Notes under the pieces: generated by a model
What the model was told of the DNA's origin: nothing
What the model saw: the letters and a program-made list of their open reading frames with translations, nothing else
Database searches by the model: none
Part shown: one piece after another, positions 48,305-62,418 of the stretch
Layout of the letters: each line of letters starts with the position of its first letter
Position numbering within the stretch: the first letter of the stretch is position 1
Source: Drosophila miranda
Taxonomy: Eukaryota > Arthropoda > Insecta > Diptera > Drosophilidae
Direction: 5' to 3'
Assembly: GCF_003369915.1 (NCBI RefSeq)
Contig: NC_046677.1
Span: 23,826,913-23,890,912 of the forward strand
DNA length: 64,000 nucleotides
Translations under genes and position numbers: made by a program

Positions 48305-50140
48305 TTAGCTGGAGGTGCAGTTGTACGGATCGTCGGTGCGGAAGTTGGGGTGATCCTCGTACGGCTTGACTCCGGCAGTCTTTTTGTCGTCCCTCAGCTT
48401 CTCCACCTGCTGCATGACCCGCAGAAAGTTACCGCCCGCCAACTTTGTCAACTCATCCATCGTCCAGCCGCCACCCAGAAGCTCCGCAAAGAGGGTCGGA
48501 TACGAGGAGACATCCTCCAGGCCTTTGGGTGTGCTAAAACAAGATAAAAGATCGATTAGTCCGAGCTCTGGATTTCCTATCACCCCACAAACACACATAT
48601 TTCAAAACTTTCTGCACAATTTATTTCAATATTCGTTAAACCATAAACAATATATGACACACAAAAATAAATTGAATAAACAAGCCAAAGGCACAACAAA
48701 GTGAGAATCGAATGGACAGCACTCTCTATGGGTAATAAAGCAGCATTCAAGTCAAGTCACATTCACATTCAGAGAAACAAATAAATAATGAACCAACACA
48801 GCACAACCCACAAAGGAAAATAAATAATAAATATACATACTCGTATATGTACGTACATTCTGAAGGCCCAGGCCAGGCCGGACGCTCAAGTGCTCGGTAA
48901 TCATATTTTATGAACAGGCATTTATACAAATAAATAATAATTTACTTTTATATGCAGGCGTTTAGGCCAAACACAATTTAAATGACACGAGCCGGAGCAT
49001 TCCTCTGTGTGGAGCACAAAGGTAAATAGGGTGATGCATCTTCGATTGATTTTTATGGATGTAAGCTAAAATATTTCTAGTACGAATCGATCATCGCAAA
49101 GTTTAAGGCCGCGGGTGGGGAAGCGGCTATACTTTTATACACATTTAGTGTATCGGGTATCTGCAAGGTTCCTTGAGACCAGCTGAATAGCACACCAAAA
49201 ACACTATAAATGTGCCCCACATTCTGCATCACCCTGTATTGGATTGTATAAAATATTTCAAGCATTCTTCAAAAATAAAACCATAACAACAGCAGAACAC
49301 AAAACAATTTATGTTCTATTTCCTCTTGGATTGTTCTGGGGGGTGGCTTTTGGCTTTTGGCCATTTTGGAAATTTCACTCAATTCGAATGTTTGAGTGCT
49401 CGGCCAAATTGTTTTTGTATGGTCGGGCGTTGTCGTTGTGCCTGCTGCTGGTGCGTGTTGCCAAATTAATAGCACTCATTTGTGGCTTTTGCGGGCAGAA
49501 AACTTAAAATTCAATTCACAATATTTATACACAATAATCAGTAAAAGTAATGGCAATTTAATTAAATAAACGAAACTCGTGGAAAAACTACTACAGGGGA
49601 ATGTAAAAACATGGACAGAGTGTCACATGCTCAATGAAGCTTTAAGGTGTATATTTATTTGGGTATACCCCCAGGATCTCTCTCTCTCTCTCTCTCCCTC
49701 TCTCTATCTGTCCCTCTCTCTATTTGTCTGTCTGTCTGTGTAGAGGTGTACGTATGTGGTTTGACACGAACCGGAAACAAGACCATTTGACATTTAGTAA
49801 TTTCATAGAATTTTAGATTATTTATTATGTCGTGTTCATGTTTGTTCCGTTTCTGGGAGGGGGCCTGGGTGTCTCGGCAATTGACTCATAAATATTCATT
49901 TACGCAATTTCAGTTTTCTTGTTTTTTCTACCCAGTTTTTGCGGTCGCGTTGCCCCAAAAACCAAAACAAAATGAAGTTCATTTCACTGGAAATTGATTT
50001 ACACGAAATATTTTTTGCCCATTTTCCATTTGTTGTTTTGGGGTTGAATTCCCCCCCTGCAATATGCAGTACAACAAATTGTAGGCTGCTTACAACATTG
50101 TGGGCCATCATATACTCGAAATATATAATTCAGAATTCAC

Positions 50141-50190
<50 letters not shown>

Positions 50191-52348
50191 GGGACACGTT
50201 GGTAGGTTTATCAAAATTTTTGGCCAGAATATTTTGTTTGTTTTCTACATTGTGTCCCACGATGCAATGAAATGGAAATCTATGCAAATGCACTTTCGCA
50301 GCAACACGACGAATAATTACAATGATAATGAAGAGCAATGATGTGGCTGATGATGTTCATGGGGAGCCTGAACCACAAACTGGGTCATATGGTGGTTCAT
50401 TGGGGACTTAAAGTTTTTGTATTTTTGGGTAAAAATATCGAGGAGTGTTGGTTTGTTTTCAATCTAGAAATCCTGTTTCGGGGGTTCTAAGAATGTTATG
50501 TCTCGAAATAGATACATATCCGTACAATACAGATGGGCGTGGCAATCATTATAAATTCATTCCCGTAGGCAATTCTGATGCCAATTAAGTTGTCCATTAA
50601 GAGAGGGCTTTAATGAGCGATGATTCCCTGCTTACAATTTGGTATTACCGGATTCTTTTGTTCTCAACTCGACTCTGTTTTAAGCGGTTTATGGCTGGTC
50701 CATAGGTTCAATCCGTTTACTGGTAATCTTGTATCGCCTGCCACTCATTATCCGGCGGGAGCTCATTAAATTATCTTAAAACTCGCAAACAGATTGCACA
50801 GGCTGCTCTGTTGGCTGGCCTCTCGGCGGCCAGAAAAGCGGAAAAGCGAAAAAAGGAAAAGTGCCCATAATGAGCGGTAAAATAATAACGGTCTATCCAC
50901 ATCCATCTCCCATCCCATCCCCTTGCCCCACCGCTGGCAATATGCCAATGTTAAGTCCGAGGACTTAAATATAATCAATTAATAACTTAAAAACACACAC
51001 ACAAAAAAATGAAGAGAACAAAAGAGTAAAGAAGGAAGGAACCAAACAGCGTAAAAGCACCTGCAGGACCACACAGTCCGTCCACATGAGAGAGGAGGGA
51101 GCTATGTGAAAATGTGAATTTAAGTGAAATAAATGACTTTTACTTACTAATTAATGCCGTCGTAGCCGGCGCCGAGGCCAACGTGATCGATGCCAGCGAC
51201 GCTCTTAATGTGATTAATATGCGCTGTGTGCCAAAGCGGGAGTCCAGTGCGAGAGTCCAGCGCAGAAGGATATCGGATATCGGTTGGTCGGGGCGGGGCG
51301 GCGGGGTTGCCATTTGTTGTTAAGTTCATTAAGGGGTCCATTGTTGAGAGAGAGCATCAGAGGGGCATCATCATAAGTCAGCGTTATTAAAATATTCGCG
51401 AATTTGAAATGTGTCCACGGGACAGCCAAAAACAAAGGGCCAATGACATGAAAAGATAAAGAAAAAAGGCGAGAGAGAGGGTGAGGGTGAATATTAGACA
51501 GGTTCATTATAATACTTATTCAATAAGTAAAAAAGAAAGGATATGTTCTCTGAGGTCGAAGCATTAGACACCCTGACGATGCCAGAGACTCGGACCCAGA
51601 GATCCATGTCGAGCATGTTTTCGGGCGATGGATTCTTCGGTCCGAAAAGTAAGTATTTTGTGGGCCTTTTTTTATTGGATTCTGGGGAGGCCGAGTGGGA
51701 AGATAAACCATCAAAACCAATGTTCTTGGGCAAACGGTAATACCCCTTATAAGAGTATACAAAAATATATACATGGAAAGCAGAAGAATAGAGGTAGCAA
51801 GACAACGGAACAGGAAGTGATTACGGGACCCATTTTGATGGCCCGTCAAAAGCAATGGCAGAAAAATCAGAATCACAAAGAGCACCGAGCACAGAGACAT
51901 AAGAAACAGAAGGCAATAATGGACTAGCTGAAACAATAGACTGACAATCAGGACCCGCCAAAGACAATGAAGACCGCCACGAGGGTAGCACTGGGCTCTG
52001 ATTGATTTCGCACCGATAACTCATGAAAGGGAAATGGCGATGGCGGATAGATATCCAGTTAGGGTTAAGTACTTCCGATAACTTACCGACTGCATCGTGC
52101 ACGGTCGAGTTGTCGCTGCAGGAGAGGAATTTCGAATAGAAATTGACCATCACGAGGCCCCCGTTCTTGGCGAGCGACTGCAGGATATCGTCCTGCACGT
52201 TGCGGCTCGTGTTGCACAGCTCGTAGGCGGAGGAGTGTGAGAATATCACAGGGGCCTCGCTCACCTCCAGGGCGTCGCGCATAGTGCCCTTGGAGACGTG
52301 CGATAGGTCGACCATCATGCCCAGTCGATTCATTTCGCGGATGATTGT
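48305..52348 (-). CDS. Membrane (renal) dipeptidase homologue, M19 family, C-terminal three exons
   Basis: Zinc metallopeptidase that hydrolyses dipeptides in related enzymes. Coding exons on the minus strand: 52,348-52,087, 51,223-51,148 and 48,533-48,305, with matching phases (0; 1; 2) and GT-AG borders. They give 188 residues. Seen: VDLSHVSKGTM and IFSHSSAYELC, containing the two His residues that serve as zinc ligands in family members; SRNVQDD; HINHIKSVAGIDHVGLGAGYDGI; and TPKGLEDVSSYP. The protein ends YNCTSS with no hydrophobic GPI-anchor tail in this exon. The N-terminal half (HxD metal site and bridging Glu) is not in the window as far as I can see, so upstream exons lie beyond 64,000 or were missed. 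Probably the D. melanogaster CG42750-type gene, from memory. Confidence 0.92.
48534..51147 (-). other. Intron of the dipeptidase gene (2.6 kb)
   Basis: Donor GTAAGT at 51,147 and acceptor TTGTTTTAG ending at 48,534 (minus strand). It contains (TC)n and (AG)n runs but no recognised nested gene. Confidence 0.85.
50143..50190. repeat. (AG)n microsatellite
   Basis: About 48 bp of AG dinucleotides with one interruption, within the dipeptidase intron. Confidence 0.95.
51224..52086 (-). other. Intron of the dipeptidase gene (0.86 kb)
   Basis: Donor GTAAGT at 52,086 and acceptor GCACACAG ending at 51,224 (minus strand). The open frames of about 100-138 codons that cross it are unsupported. Confidence 0.85.
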
Positions 52349-53496
52349 CTGAAACGATCACAAGAAGAGGGGAAATTTCGCATGAGAGGAATGTGGCTCA
52401 TTACTTAGTTGCTAATTAGTGCTAAGGCTCCACCTTAGAGGTGCTTAGGCTTAGGCAGTGCCCAAATGCCGAAAGATACTCGTATAAAACCCTAAGCCGC
52501 ATGTCATAAAACATAAGTAATGGCCGGAGGGCATCGGCAGGCCAAAAGACATCTAAAAACAGTTTCATTATGCATGAGATTTTATTTAACCTTTGACATC
52601 CCCCCAAAAGTAAATTGATATTGCTGTGCTTGTATGCGTTGTATGTGTGTGTGTGTCTTTTGTGTAATTTATATTTATGCGCGGATTTATGGGGTTTCGC
52701 TGAGAGTATCTATGTGTTCCACTTCACATGAGTGAGTGTGCGTGTGTGTGTCTGTGGGAGGGGGAGGGGTTTGCTACATAATTACTAATCTGATGCAAGT
52801 CGCCTCCTCCTCCTCCTGCCATTTAGTCCGGACTCCGGAGAGCAGCCACACACAAATTATGTGGGCTAAATTTATTACACTGAAAGACATTAAATTAGGG
52901 AATTGTGATTAAACACTCGCGCAAAGGAAACATTTGCCCGAGGAAAGTCTGTCTTTTTTGTGGAGGGATTCGATTTTAGATGTCGGAGATCAGACAAGTA
53001 GGAAAACCAATGCCTACTTTGTGGCGTTTATCGAAATGATTCGAATGAAAAGCCATGGAGGAATTTGCTTTCCTTAAAGCATTCATTCTTTTAGGGACTA
53101 ATGTCAACGAAAATGTACAGTGTATTTTATGTCCGATGCCTTCTCGCAGATAATTTTTAATTGCAGGCATATACCAGTATACAACAAGGACAATAAGTGC
53201 GTACATTCATACCCATAACAGGATACATTAATGTGTAGATATCGTACATGTATATATACGTATATATAGTACATATAAGAACCGTATTGTCATGTCAACG
53301 GAGGCGGTGGCAGTGGCGGCATTTCGGTTCCTCTCCAAACTCGAAATTAGCCAACAATTTGTTGTTTCTGTTTCACAGTGTGTGAGTGTGTGTGTGTGTG
53401 TGTGTTCAATTGGGCGGAGTATGTACTTAATGGGCGTGGCATTAAAGGCTAGCGTAAACATGCACGGAGAAGGCTCAACTAATTGCAACTCCATAC

Positions 53497-53518
53497 GTGT
53501 GTGTGTGTGTGTGTGTGT
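53497..53518. repeat. (GT)n microsatellite
   Basis: Eleven GT dinucleotides. Shorter GT runs flank it at about 53,390 and 53,535. Confidence 0.9.
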
Positions 53519-56500
53519 ATACAGAAGTGTAGGCGTGTGTGTGTGTGTGTTGAGTGGAGAAAATGTGTATTAAATGCTTATTGTCGCTTAATTACGTACC
53601 CAAAATGGCAAATAGAAAAGGGATAAGGGATAAGGGAGGTGGATAACAGAGGATAAGGGGGCGGTACCGATCGAAGTACTGGCAGGGCAGGGCGGGGCAT
53701 GCCATTAAATCTTAATTAACGGTGCATAGACACATAGAGACACTCATGCAAATTAGTTTTATGTGCACGGTGCTCATTGAACTGTTTAGCAGATGTCACT
53801 GGAGGGATTTCAGTAAATTAAAATTACCCGAAATTCATTGGGTGATTAATTACTCGGCATGCGATACAAATAGCTGCAGATCCAAATAATTTGTCCACAT
53901 AATTACGAGTATATTGATATTTATGAAGGACACTCGCAGAAAAAGGGGAACCAATGGATGGATGCCAAAGAATAAACGGCCACCAAGTGTACTCACATTT
54001 TTCTCAGTGCATCGGGAACAAATAATCCCCTCTGCTGAATTCGTAAAATAATAACAATTATAATCAATTCAATTGAATATGTTTACATGCTGGATTTTTA
54101 ATTTTTCTGAAACGCATTTAATTGCCATTTTAATTGTGTTCTTTCAGGGTTTCATTTTTTATTTTTCCGCTGACGCTTGAACTTTGGGCGGAAGGTGGGC
54201 GGAAGGCTTCTGCCCGCAATTTTTCAAACACAAATTGGTATGATTTTTGTGGGCAAACATTTTCCTTTTCATGCCACATCTGGACATCGAGTAGCGGGGT
54301 CCTGTAAAGGGGACAATCGGACAAAAGAAGCGCCGTAGGCTGTGGCTGTGGAAAATTTAACAATGACAATCAGGGATATTTTCTTTTTGGGTGACAGCAG
54401 AAAAATTGCAATGAAAACTTTTCACATTTGCTCATTAATGTCAGGCAAGGCCTCAGGCATAGAGTTATTCGCTCGCTTTTCATTCAGATATACATGTATA
54501 TTGATGGGCCGAACAATGCCCAGAGATTGACTGACTGACAGAAGCACAAATTGTGGGTTCGCAGGAGGATCTTTCTCCCTCTCTCTCTCTGCTTTTATTC
54601 CTTTAAATAATTCCACGCAGATTAGCCGCCGGGCTTTGTGGAATTTGTATATCTACAATTTTTGTACGTTTTTGGCAACCGGCTATTAAATTGAAATTGT
54701 TTTACGTTCAGCTAAAAATTTGTTGCCAAAAATATTTAATATGCAATTTGTGAATTGGGGAAACGAACGAATTTCCAGAGATTTGCAGCTGCAGTGGCAA
54801 TTAGTTTAAGCCAAACACAAAAAAAGCAAAAACATCAGGCAGCAAAGCCGCATTTAAATTGAATTTATTTGCAAATTAATTTAAAATTTTGTCCAAATCT
54901 GCGCCAGAGCTCAGACCCGACCGCCCAAAAAATCGCACAGAAAAATCATAAAAGAAAAACCGAAACTCTGATCCAGCGTGAATTGTAAATAAATAAACTC
55001 GGAGCGAAATCCGCAGCAAGTTGGCAGCCCTTTGCACAAATACATGTACATCTACTCGCACTCGCGTGTGTGTGTGTGGAATTAGGGGGCACAATGGAAA
55101 AACTCATTAAAAGTTTAAATTGAAATCAAAATAAAATGCATATTCCTAGGAGTCGTCCCTCAAGGAAGAGTGCAGTTTGAAATCGGTTAGGAGCAAGGAT
55201 CTCCCCACTCCCCACTCCCTTTGCCTTTTTTTTTCAATCTGCATAATTCCGATGGGAGCACCAGCCTCTCGGTTCTGCTGACCCAGTTATCAATTATCAA
55301 TTATCGGCTAGGCCAGGGCAAACAAAAGAAAACACATTCCCAATCCAATTTGTAATTCCATTACTGACCCACTCTCAGCCACTAATAACATTTGATTTAT
55401 ATGTGTTTGGCGAATGCGTAAATGCGAATGCATTCAGGGCAAATAGAGCCAGAGCTATCCCTAGTATCCCTGGAAGGAGCAGCAGCAGCAGCAGGAGGAG
55501 GCGTGCCTGTGGCAGTGGCGGTGGGCAACCGCCATCTTCTTGGGTTCTCGAGAGGTTGTTTAAATATTTGAAAATCCATTAAGCATATTGACAATGCCGA
55601 TGTGTCTGTCCCTCTGTCTGGCTGACTGTCTATCCATCTGTATTGGTATTGGTATTGGTATTGGTTTGCTTGGGCATGGCTGTGTCTGGGACTCGTATTT
55701 GAATATGGCCGCCTTTGGGGCTTCCTCCTCCGAAGTTTTTTCCCCCTTTAGAGCGCTTCTTTTCCTTCGCCCCTGCTGAATGGATCATTAGTGCAGCTAA
55801 TGGCCCAGACAATAAATGGCGGGACCACGCCTACAATTTGAATTTGAATATGAATTGAAATGGCAGGGAGTCGAAGTCGCAGTTGATGCCGAAGTCAAAG
55901 TGGCAGTAGAAGGAGGAGGAGGAGGAGGAGCAGCAGGAGGGAATATATATGGGTGGTATTCGAGGGATAACCACGAACAGACGCCGCTGGCATTTCCGGC
56001 CAAGAAGGCGGCGCCAGGGCCAAGACATAAAACGGATTTATTAGGTCATTGCTGGTTTCGGCCCAAGTGGGAGGCAGAAAGCCAGAACGGCAGCCAGAGG
56101 AAAACCCCGATACAGGGCAAGGGCTGAGGGAAATGAAGTGAAGACATGCGAGGAGCAAGCAAATTTTGGGGCGTGGAGTCTCATTATTTTGGCTAATAAT
56201 TTTTGCAAAATGCCAAACAACTTTGTGCTGACACTGAAAATGTTATTTTGTAAATTGAAAATGGAAAAACAACAAGAATTGATGTATGAAAATGGCCAGA
56301 GGGGGGTTTGCTTTCATTTCGGTGTCAATGGACCCGAAAATCAGGCAAGTCCAAAAATTTATTGGCCCAGCCATAAAGTTTCATTAAATGGAACGAAATT
56401 TGAAAGATGAAACCAATTTTAAATACTCGTAACTTGCCTAAATAAAGTACATCTCAAAGGAGCTCTAGAGACCACAAAAAGGGACCCTTTCGCATTCCGT

Positions 56501-58797
56501 GTCTTGCAATTGTGATGCCCGGCGGGGGCCTGTGGCCATGATTACCAATCAAATGCCAACTGAAACCAAGCAAACTATTTACCCAAAGCTCAATTGCAGA
56601 GCACACACAGCGAGGAGTTCGCTTCGGGGTACTTAAACCCCTACTTATAAGCCCTGCTCAGGCTCAGCCTCGGTCCCGGTCTCAGTCTCGGTCTCCGTCT
56701 CTCTTCTTACTTCATTTTCCCCGAGCTTTTTCCTCTTGCCACGCCTGAAATAGCAGAAAAATGGTTGCCTCTTTCATCAGCTGCGTGGTTCGCATTACTC
56801 GACGTCTGTCCGTCTGTCAGTCTGTCAGTCTGCCAGTCGTCTGTCAGTCTTTCAGTCCTTCTGTCTGAGTCTATAATTGAGGCGCTTACTTAAAGGGAAA
56901 CCGGAGCGGAGGAGCGCCAGGAGTTAGCAATCAAAGACAGAAAAATGGGAGATAGAGTGGGAGAAGTGCAACTGAAATAACAGCCCAGGGACACTGCCTG
57001 GCACAAGGTGCATACAGCAGCGTGCAGCGTGCAACGTGCAACGTGCAACAGCAGCATGCTTCAGCAGCCAAAGATAAGCATCCCACAAGCAGAAGCAGAA
57101 ACAAAATGAGATATAGGAGAGATGCAATGAACTAAAGCAAACACAAACCAGTGAAAATATGCCACGAAGCAGTAGCAGCAGCAGCAGAAGCAGCATCCGA
57201 GGCATGAGGCATGAGGCAGTGGCAGGAGTGTAATGAAAATGTTGCAATAAATTGCTTGGCAACCAAGGTAGAAATTAATTGGATAAATATTTCAGTTATG
57301 CGCTGCCCAGCATTGCCCTTTGAGAAAGTTAATTACTAGTAGTCTCTGGTTGCGAAATATTCCCTTTCTAACCCTTTCGCCCACCACCTCGCTCTCTTTC
57401 TCTGAAATCACGCATACGCCATGGCCGCATCCTTAGACTTAAACTTTATGCAGAAATGAAATTTTTGCAGTTTTTTCTCCTGCTTCCTGTCAGATCTCCT
57501 GCCTGCCTGTCTGTCGCTGATAAAAATCAATTTAAAACGCGAAAAAGCAGACTCCAAGCTCCAAAGAGTCTCCCTGCTGCACTTACAATCAAATATTTAT
57601 CTTATCATTGGGCAAAACCCTTACCATTTTCTGGTCTTTTGCCAACAAATTCTCACATATCCGCCAAGCAGAAAATTCCAAATTTGAATTGCAAATTTGA
57701 TAAGCAGCAAAACACGGAAAACAGAAACGAAAAGAAGAGCTGCTCATATGCCTGGTTAGGCACAGGCCAGATCTCTCTCTCTCTCTCTCTCTCTGGGCTG
57801 ACTCTGACCTTTTTCTAGCTGGCATTTAAATGTCAAAAACTGGCAGTCGAAAAGCCAAATTAAATCTTTATTTCTTGGTGAATTCTGTGGCAGTAGTATT
57901 CTGTTTCGGGGATGTGTCAACATGTCTTTTGCGGGTCTCAATTGCAAAATTGATTGGGACATTGCGCATACGTATACGACGCCCGTTGAGCGTTGAGCGC
58001 TGAGCACACGTGCCACGTTATTTAATGCATTTTTCAACTAACATTGACTTCGATTAGCTTGCTGAAAAATTCATTAAAAACTTTTAGCTGCCAAGACAGC
58101 CAGCAGGCAGCCGGCAGCCAGCAGCCAGCAGCCAGCCGAGGCCAGTCGCAGTCGCTGTCTGGCAGGCAGGTTGAATATTTTATAAACTGTCGTTAGTGAA
58201 CGCCCCCACTCCTTCTGCCACCTTCCGCAACCTTTTGCTGCTCTGCAGAGCACACAATTTGTTGCAACAGTCAAGGAAGCAAGCAAGCAGGAAAAAAGAC
58301 GAGCAAAATATAAGGTAAACGTGCTGCAACAAAAAAATCAGTGGGATCACGGCTTCCAGTAACCTCTGCCCGCCTGCCTGCCTGCTTGGCAGGAACTCCC
58401 CTGCTGCAGTCCGCCAGTTGCTGGCCAAGATTGAAGCAAAGTCTGGGAAATGGATGCCCGTGTTGATGGCGACGTCTGAGCCCAGAGGGGCCGAGGAGGT
58501 GGAAGCTGGAGCTTCTGCAGCAGCAACTAATAGACAGGGACGTGGACGTGGACGTGGACGTGGCTGTTTGGGATCTTGGTCCAAGATGGATGACAAAATG
58601 TTTGGCCAAAGTATTTATGGTGCAGGGCAGGAGGAGAGACAGAGAGAGATTGCAGTCCAGGGGGGGAGGGGCAGAGGTCACCCGGGTTGCAGAGTTGTCA
58701 GGTGCAAACGTGAGTCCGCTTAGAAAATTGCCAATGTGGAAATCAATTTCATCAATTTTCTCTTGCTTTTCTTCGCATCTCCCACTGGGCCATGGCC

Positions 58798-58800
<3 letters not shown>

Positions 58801-58831
<31 letters not shown>
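58801..58831. repeat. (GT)n microsatellite
   Basis: About fifteen uninterrupted GT dinucleotides. The antisense Thr-His run is not taken as coding. Confidence 0.95.
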
Positions 58832-58833
<2 letters not shown>

Positions 58834-61800
58834 GTGGCAGAGAGCGAGAGAGAAGAATGGAGTTGCCACGGTAGTTTTTCAACATAGAAGCGCATCAAAT
58901 CGGTTGGGGTTTGCAGTTTGAATGATTTTTGATGGTGCACTTAGAAGCTTATGTAACTGGAACTTTGATGGGATCACAGGAGAAGCTTTTCACAGGCTAA
59001 GAGAGTTTTCCGATATGGAAAACCTCTTCCTATTGAGATAGAACCTCATCCGGTGTGATTTCGTTGGATCTTTCTTTCCCTTTCAAAGTACAATCATAAC
59101 AGCCGCACAATTTGTCACACATATCTCCAAGGTATGCCCCGACTCCATACTTAATCATTCCGAGCCAACAAATTCCGTTCTACTGGTTGCCCTCCCGACG
59201 GCTGATTGAAAATAAGGAAATTGTTAAATGGATTTCGGCTGCGAGAAGGCTCCTGCCTCCAGTGCCTTTTGGGGGGAACATCAAAGGTGGGGCCAAATCT
59301 TTTCCAGCAGACTGAAATTGTGTCTTAAGCTCGACTCAACATGCATTAGCAACATGCTAGGCCTTCGGAGTGTGAGGGGGTCAGGAGGGAGGCCCAGCCC
59401 TCTGACGGGAGAGCCAAACAAAAGCCGCTTTTGCTGTTGCTGTTGAATACAGGAAAACACTGAGAGAAGAAAAGCGAACGGCACAGAAAAAAAAGGAAAA
59501 CAAAGCCGTTACACATGTGTCAAGGTAATAACGTTGCTAGGGCCTGAACCGGGAATTGCTGGCATCCCCAGGCCCCAGTCCCCAATGCCTATTCCCCAGT
59601 CCCATAGCTACACGAGGATCTCCGCCCCCTCCGGGTGTGTGTGTCTGTCTCTGTCTGTCTGTCGACAGGTGTGCAGAATTTCCAGCTGAATCTCGGCCAG
59701 CTTTGGTATGGCCCTAAACCAAAGCCGCTCCCTTTCCATTCCCATTCCCATTCCCATTCCCTTAGTGTCACATTTTTAGCCCTTTCATACGTGCCCAGAC
59801 AAAGGCGAAAGGGTCAACACTATTTCGGGGCATTACGAGGCGGTTCTAGTTGTACGCCCGCCCCCTCCCGGTGGGGTTATCTCCTCCGCTGTATCCCACC
59901 TCTCTGTTCCTGCTCGAGCTGCTGTTGAGCTTTACTTTTGGCGCATGTTATTGGCCAGACAAAAGCTGTGTAAATAGCAACAAAATCCCAGGTATTCTCC
60001 ATTTTTCCTCCAAATCGCCTTTGCCCTGCTTCGAGATTTCTCGGAGGCCCAGAGCCAAGGAGTTTATAAATAGAAATTAAATGGAAGTAGAGCCTCGGCT
60101 GGCTCTAAAGTCTGTTTGAAAGATTACACAGTCCGAAGGAGCGTAAGCAAGAGAATAATTTGTAAATTGATGCCTAAAACATGGGATATCCTTTGCAGAC
60201 ACAAAATATTCCCTACATTTCTGGCAAAACGAATTCCAATCAAATTCGAAAACCCACTCGATTATGCAACAATTTGGGGGTCAGGCCCACCTGGCACCGA
60301 CTACAATTAAATCGACACAAGGGACAGCACTGGGCCTGGACCTGGGCCTGGGACTGGGGCTGAGGGACAGGGCAACATTTTTAATTGAAAATATTTGCCA
60401 CTTTGGCACTGCCATTGACCGCAAACACCCTGTCCGTAAACTGCAATTCGAGCTCCAGCATACAAATTTCCACATCGAAAACGAGACGAGAAGAGACAAA
60501 TAAATGAACAGAAAACAGAAATAAATGCAAAGCCGAATGTCTTCGGGGGCTGGGGCGGCGGGATGGGGATGGCTGACGGGCCTTTCAGGCACAGTTTATT
60601 GATTGCGCATTTAAATATTTTATTGCATTCTCCGGAAAACCAAACTAAGTTGCAAATGGATGTCCAAATATTTTAACATATTCTATGGCATCCCCCCACG
60701 CCTACCTCCCCTCTGCAGCCACTCCTTTCAGGGTTTCTTATGGGGCAAGGTGTCAACTTGTTTTTGTCAGATATTTGAGGCAATAATTTGTTGCATTCTG
60801 CTCTCTGGGTTGCCTCAGCATTCAGTGCTTAATTAAAATTCCCATTCAGTGGCTAAATGCAATTTCCATCTTCTGTTGCAGGTATTTCTCTACTGGGTTC
60901 TTTTTTCCGGTGAAATTTGTTCTATTTGGCAAAGTAATCAAATTATGTTGCATAGGAAATTCTGCAAATTGTTTTTATTGTTTGCCGAAAATTCCTTTTT
61001 TTAAATGAGAAAAATCGCAAAATGTATCTTACACTGAAAAATCCCAATAATGTTGCAAAAGTTTTTTTTTAGAGAAGAACAAAATGTGGTGCCGTGTTCC
61101 CATGGCAATTATGTATACGCCGTGTGGCACACAGGAAGTGGTTGCCCTGTCAAATGTTTGTGAATGTTGGATAAAAATTTTCAAAGCAAAAGTTAGTGAA
61201 CGAAGGAGTGTCCTTTCGTTCAATTTGAAGAGGCAGAAGAGGTTTCCGCTCCCAAAAAAAACTTAAACCCAAGAGAAACATTCCATATAAAGAACGATGA
61301 TTTTATGAATTATTCACTTTTATCGGTAGGGATACACATTTTTCTCCACATAAAACTCTACTTTACGTACACGTAGTGCTGAATCATTCGTATATGGCAA
61401 CCTTTGAAGACTTGCCTTCCCCAACGTGATGGCTTTTAGGCTCCAATCCCAGATTCATTCACTTCAGATTCAATTTTAAGTAATTTACAAAAATAAACAC
61501 TGACGGCACTTAAGCCTTTTTTGCCACCCCATTCTGGATTCTACAGAAATGCCGAATCCACAGTAATCATTTCCCGGAACGGAACACACATACGCGTACG
61601 TGTGTACACATTCTCGCCCATTCTATATGTTATATTGAATCATACACAAAAAGCTAACCTCCTGAATTCAACTAAACCTTTTTGCCAGCCCACACGCGTT
61701 GGCTTTAAGGTAGGCGTGGCTCTCGGCCCATTTGCAGACGTGGCAATTAATTAATGCTCATTAGTGGAGCCGAGGGTCCTGACAGGATGAATGAGAGAGT

Positions 61801-62105
61801 GAGAGAGAGAGAGAGAGAGTAGCATACAGCATACACAGAGGGGCGAAGCATAAAATTTGATAAGCATTTAAGCATGTAACTCTGCACTTCCGCTTTTGGT
61901 GGGTGTCTGTCTGTCTGTCTGTATGGGTGTCGTCTGCATGTAAGTGTGTGCGTGTGTGAGAGACAGATAGGCATAAGAGAGACAGTCAACTAATGCACAG
62001 GCTGCAATGATTTATTATTAGGTAGCTAAATTATTCACGCGTCCGTCGGGAGGATGGAGGAGCCTCAGCAGTACTAGGGATGCTGGAGAAACGGTAGGGT
62101 GGAGA

Positions 62106-62116
62106 GGGGGGGGGGG
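62106..62116. repeat. Oligo-G tract
   Basis: Eleven consecutive G residues in a G-rich purine stretch, a possible local G-quadruplex former. Confidence 0.8.
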
Positions 62117-62375
62117 AGGGGTGCAAATAAAGATTAATGATGGCATTGCCAGAATTTTTGCACGCCCCCGACCAACCTGTCAGGCCTGTCTATTTAACTG
62201 TCTAACCCAGCCCAGAGCCCTCTCTCGTTCTCGCTCGGGCTGTCTCTTGTTTTTGAAAGCTCTCCTTTGTGCAGATTTCCGCATCCATCGCGGAACATAC
62301 TCATATTACATTACACATACAACACACAAGTCAGCATCGTCATCACCCCCAGCCAACGCCATCACCCCAGCCCCT

Positions 62376-62418
62376 GCCACTGCCACTGCCACTGCCATCG
62401 CCATCGCCATCGCCATCA
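62376..62418. repeat. (GCCACT)n/(GCCATC)n hexamer repeat
   Basis: Four GCCACT-type units followed by four GCCATC units, showing a shift of repeat unit within one array. Confidence 0.85.

Noticed and set aside
51520-51936. 138-codon ORF in the dipeptidase intron
   Set aside because: Lies between two exons whose phases join perfectly without it; composition is typical of intron read-through.
58271-58885. 204-codon minus-strand ORF with a Thr-His run
   Set aside because: Contains the translation of the (GT)n microsatellite and Ser/Pro-rich repeats; no homology recognised.
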